The notes beneath the pieces were generated by a model. It saw only the letters and a program-made list of their open reading frames with translations, searched no databases and was not told the origin of the DNA. From Sphingomonas sp. LR60 (GTDB taxonomy: Bacteria > Pseudomonadota > Alphaproteobacteria > Sphingomonadales > Sphingomonadaceae), in contig NZ_JASPFK010000001.1 in assembly GCF_036855935.1 (NCBI RefSeq), forward strand, positions 2,916,501 through 2,980,500: a DNA stretch of 64,000 bases, written 5' to 3'. Positions 62,961-64,000 of this stretch are shown here, in pieces. Each line of letters begins with the position of its first letter. Positions within the stretch are counted from its first letter, which is position 1. The translations under genes were made by a program, and so were the position numbers.

Positions 62961-64000
62961 CAGATCCAGCCGATCTGTTCGAAGAAGACCGCGAAGAACG
63001 CGTCGACCACGATTACCATGAAGATCGCCTGCACCACTGCGGAGGTGGTCTTGAGCCCGACCTGCTCGGCGTCGCCCTTCACCTGCATGCCCTGGAAACA
63101 GCCGGCGACGGCGATGATCGCGCCGAACACCGGCGCCTTGATCAGCCCGACGAACACGTCGGTGATCGGCACCACCTCACGGATGCGCGCGACGAATGCC
63201 ACCGGGGGAATGTCGAGCGCGAACCAGCACAGCAGCCCGCCGCCGATGATCGCGATGATCGACGCATAGAAACCGAGCAGCGGCATCAGGATGATCGCCG
63301 CGATCGTCCGCGGCAGCACCAGCGCCTCCATCGGCGAGACGCCGATCGTGCGCATCGCGTCGATCTCCTCGGTCAGCTTCATCGTGCCGAGCTGTGCGGC
63401 AAAAGCGGACCCCGATCGCCCCGCGACCATGATCGCGGTCATCAAGACGCCGAGTTCGCGCATCGTGATGCGCCCGACGAGGTTGATCGTGAACGCCTCG
63501 GCGCCGAATTGCCGCAGCTGCACCGCACCCTGCTGCGCGATCACGACACCGATCAGGAAGCTCATCAGGCCGATGATGCCCAGCGCCGAAACGCCGACCA
63601 CCTCGAACCGCTGGACGGTCGCGTTGAAGCGGAAGCGGCTGGGATGGCGGATGACGTGACCGAAGGCGATCGCGGTCTCGCCCATGAACGCCAGCAATCC
63701 CAGAGCCGTACGCGCCGAACTCGAGGTGGATTCGCCGATTTCCGCCAGCACCCGCCGGAAGGCGGAGCGCGATTGCGGGCGCATCTGCACCGGCTGATCG
63801 GCGGCCTGCACCTGCTCCAGCAGGTTCTGCCCGTCGCCGCTCAGCCCCTCGATCTTCGCGTCGCGCTCGCGTGCGAAACGGTGGATTACCCAGGCGCCGA
63901 TCGTATCGATCCGCTCGACCGCGGACAGGTCGACGACCGAAACCGTCCCCTCCTGCTTGTCGAGCCGGGTCGGCAGATCCCCCAGCCGCGCCAGCGACAG
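62960..64000 (-). CDS. mlaE: MlaE family permease with N-terminal STAS domain (5' end outside window)
   Basis: The frame is open to the window edge. From there it encodes a STAS-like domain (TVSVVDLSAVERIDTIGAWVIHRF) fused to an MlaE permease: an FMGETAIAFGHVIRHPSRFRF amphipathic start, then FLIGVVIAQQGAVQLRQFGAEAF, the conserved RELGVLMTAIMVAGRSGSAFAAQLGTM and TEEIDAMRTIGVSPMEALVLPR. STAS-fused permeases replace a separate MlaB protein. It forms the inner-membrane part of the lipid transporter. Confidence 0.92.
   Translation of the reverse strand: MSLARLGDLPTRLDKQEGTVSVVDLSAVERIDTIGAWVIHRFARERDAKIEGLSGDGQNLLEQVQAADQPVQMRPQSRSAFRRVLAEIGESTSSSARTALGLLAFMGETAIAFGHVIRHPSRFRFNATVQRFEVVGVSALGIIGLMSFLIGVVIAQQGAVQLRQFGAEAFTINLVGRITMRELGVLMTAIMVAGRSGSAFAAQLGTMKLTEEIDAMRTIGVSPMEALVLPRTIAAIILMPLLGFYASIIAIIGGGLLCWFALDIPPVAFVARIREVVPITDVFVGLIKAPVFGAIIAVAGCFQGMQVKGDAEQVGLKTTSAVVQAIFMVIVVDAFFAVFFEQIGWI

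Noticed and set aside
1..64000. CRISPR array or cas genes
   Set aside because: No regularly spaced short repeats and no Cas-like protein were seen.

Overview
The window looks like chromosomal DNA of a sphingomonad (Sphingomonas or a close relative, Alphaproteobacteria). The grounds are the high-GC coding style, a PEPxxWA-type C-terminal sorting tail, an Mla-type ABC operon with a STAS-fused permease, and many tiny accessory proteins of a sphingomonad character. This is inferred from gene content; no rRNA or other marker is present. The sequence alternates between conserved operons and accessory DNA scarred by insertion sequences.

Layout. 1-2.3 kb: end of an S9 oligopeptidase coupled to an acetylpolyamine/HDAC-type deacetylase. 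2.5-10.1 kb: aldo/keto reductase with a divergent, frameshifted LysR gene, a VOC protein, a secreted GH42 beta-galactosidase, and a coupled ABM-monooxygenase/carotenoid-oxygenase pair. 10.3-13.0 kb: a hybrid histidine kinase and a TetR regulator, both cut off by one IS6-family element. 13.2-23.0 kb: an accessory zone with a three-gene operon of tiny proteins, a GT2 glycosyltransferase, an acyltransferase flanked by a duplicated gene remnant, two paralogous 52-residue-protein cassettes, a broken and an intact SRAP gene, a GGDEF-PAS protein and an Rmf-like protein. 23.1-30.4 kb: low-GC DNA bounded by two direct IS6 copies that share the same nonsense mutation. It holds transposase remnants, a FeeM-like N-acyltransferase and an FxDxF/PEP-CTERM protein. 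30.4-31.4 kb: an IS110 element truncated by the third IS6 copy.

31.5-50.3 kb: a coherent oxygen-limitation/stress island. It carries a FixL-like haem-PAS kinase with a FixJ-like regulator, an orphan receiver, a universal stress protein, a BON protein, a GNAT acetyltransferase, an AI-2E-type permease, a GH130 enzyme, a P-type ATPase coupled to an L,D-transpeptidase, and an operon for NAD(P)H oxidoreductase, alcohol dehydrogenase, phosphoketolase and acetate kinase. The last genes would turn sugar phosphates into acetyl phosphate, acetate and ATP, but the phosphoketolase and dehydrogenase frames are each broken by one base.

50.8-59.3 kb: a prophage-like or integrative remnant with DUF3489, DUF2924, a large serine recombinase, PDZ-like small proteins, a zinc/HNH-like protein, large and small terminase and a ParB-methyltransferase. 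It abuts the 3' end of tRNA-Ser(GGA). 59.4-64 kb: backbone with a periplasmic cyclophilin and the Mla/PqiC-like lipid transport operon, whose permease runs off the window.

Five frames (LysR, BON, phosphoketolase, alcohol dehydrogenase, DUF2924) are broken by 1-2 nt. Real decay and unpolished sequence cannot be told apart here.
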